Assembly (NCBI GenBank): GCA_903957405.1
Contig: CAJBPC010000465.1
Location: 1-6,084 of the forward strand
Direction of reading: 5' to 3'
DNA length: 6,084 nt
Origin: an uncultured bacterium
GTDB lineage: Bacteria; Bacteroidota; Bacteroidia; Chitinophagales; Chitinophagaceae
A model generated the notes under the pieces. The model ran no database searches, was not told the origin of the DNA, and worked only from the letters and a program-made list of their open reading frames with translations. Positions 5,998 through 6,084 of the stretch are shown one piece after another; within the stretch, counting starts at the first letter, position 1; every line of letters begins with the position of its first letter. A program made the translations under genes and the position numbers.

Positions 5998-6084
5998 ATG
6001 TGCGGCTTTCTAGGTTATATCGGAAGCGATCATGTCTCGGATGCCGCTTTCAAGTCTGCACTGGACCTGAGCAACCACCGAGGC
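5998..6084 (+). CDS. Class II glutamine amidotransferase, probably asparagine synthetase (5' part only)
   Basis: Only the first 29 codons are present; the gene runs off the window. The protein begins MCGFLGYIG, and Cys2 is the nucleophile exposed by removal of Met1 in N-terminal nucleophile glutamine amidotransferases. It reaches SNHRG at the edge, where the family continues with the RGPD motif. In the AsnB family this domain hydrolyses glutamine and passes ammonia to a C-terminal ATP-dependent synthetase domain that makes asparagine, or amidates another acceptor in polysaccharide or peptide pathways. With only the N-terminus visible, a glucosamine-6-phosphate synthase or a standalone amidotransferase cannot be fully excluded, but the FLGYIG context and the spacing to HRG fit AsnB-type enzymes best. 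The ATG is set by the required Met-Cys start. There is no Shine-Dalgarno sequence. The preceding 327-nt gap has a candidate promoter and several hairpins. Confidence 0.85.
   Translation, partial: MCGFLGYIGSDHVSDAAFKSALDLSNHRG

Noticed and set aside
5978..6013. Eleven-codon mini-frame (MTKTFHTCAAF) overlapping the amidotransferase start, considered as a leader peptide
   Set aside because: It carries no run of a regulatory amino acid such as Asn, there is no Shine-Dalgarno sequence, and frames of this size are expected by chance.
5804..6013. 69-codon + strand frame in the gap before the amidotransferase gene
   Set aside because: Its composition looks random, it contains the inverted repeats, and it overlaps the better-supported amidotransferase start.

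Overview
The window looks like chromosomal DNA of a member of the Bacteroidota. Protein composition points that way: a lipoprotein version of a sugar isomerase-like TIM barrel, a DUF4153-like membrane protein and a VF530-family protein. Most start codons also lack a Shine-Dalgarno sequence and have A/T-rich or unremarkable leaders, which is typical of the phylum. GC content looks intermediate. I see no rRNA, tRNA, CRISPR array, insertion sequence or other mobile element. The genus cannot be named from what is here.

Layout. Left block, + strand: a polytopic membrane protein of unknown function (42-1331), then a 131-nt gap with a near-perfect 24-bp dyad, then a small VF530/DUF2132-family protein (1463-1690). 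This converges, with 12 nt between the stop codons, on a minus-strand block. Read in transcription order from right to left, that block is a TIM-barrel sugar isomerase/epimerase-like lipoprotein (5159-4287), a Gfo/Idh/MocA-type NAD(P)-dependent oxidoreductase (4175-3096), and a membrane acyltransferase of the acyltransferase-3 family (most likely 2845-1703). The 250 nt between the acyltransferase start and the oxidoreductase stop hold no gene I can support. Right block, + strand: a DoxX-like four-helix membrane protein (5269-5670), diverging from the lipoprotein gene across 109 nt. Then comes a 327-nt non-coding stretch rich in inverted repeats, and the first 29 codons of a class II glutamine amidotransferase, most likely a glutamine-hydrolysing asparagine synthetase (5998 to the window edge).

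How the parts may work together. The isomerase-like lipoprotein and the oxidoreductase are co-oriented with a 111-nt gap and are the best candidate for a functional pair. These two families recur together in Bacteroidota loci for oxidative (3-keto-sugar) glycoside breakdown and inositol-type sugar metabolism. Here they are predicted to sit in different compartments, because only the first has a lipoprotein signal. The acyltransferase and the asparagine synthetase-like gene belong to families often seen in surface-polysaccharide regions, but nothing else in the window supports such a locus. The most unexplained non-coding signal is the leader before the amidotransferase gene. It has a candidate Bacteroidota-type promoter, two inverted repeats that compete for the same GTCC segment, and a further 10-bp hairpin.
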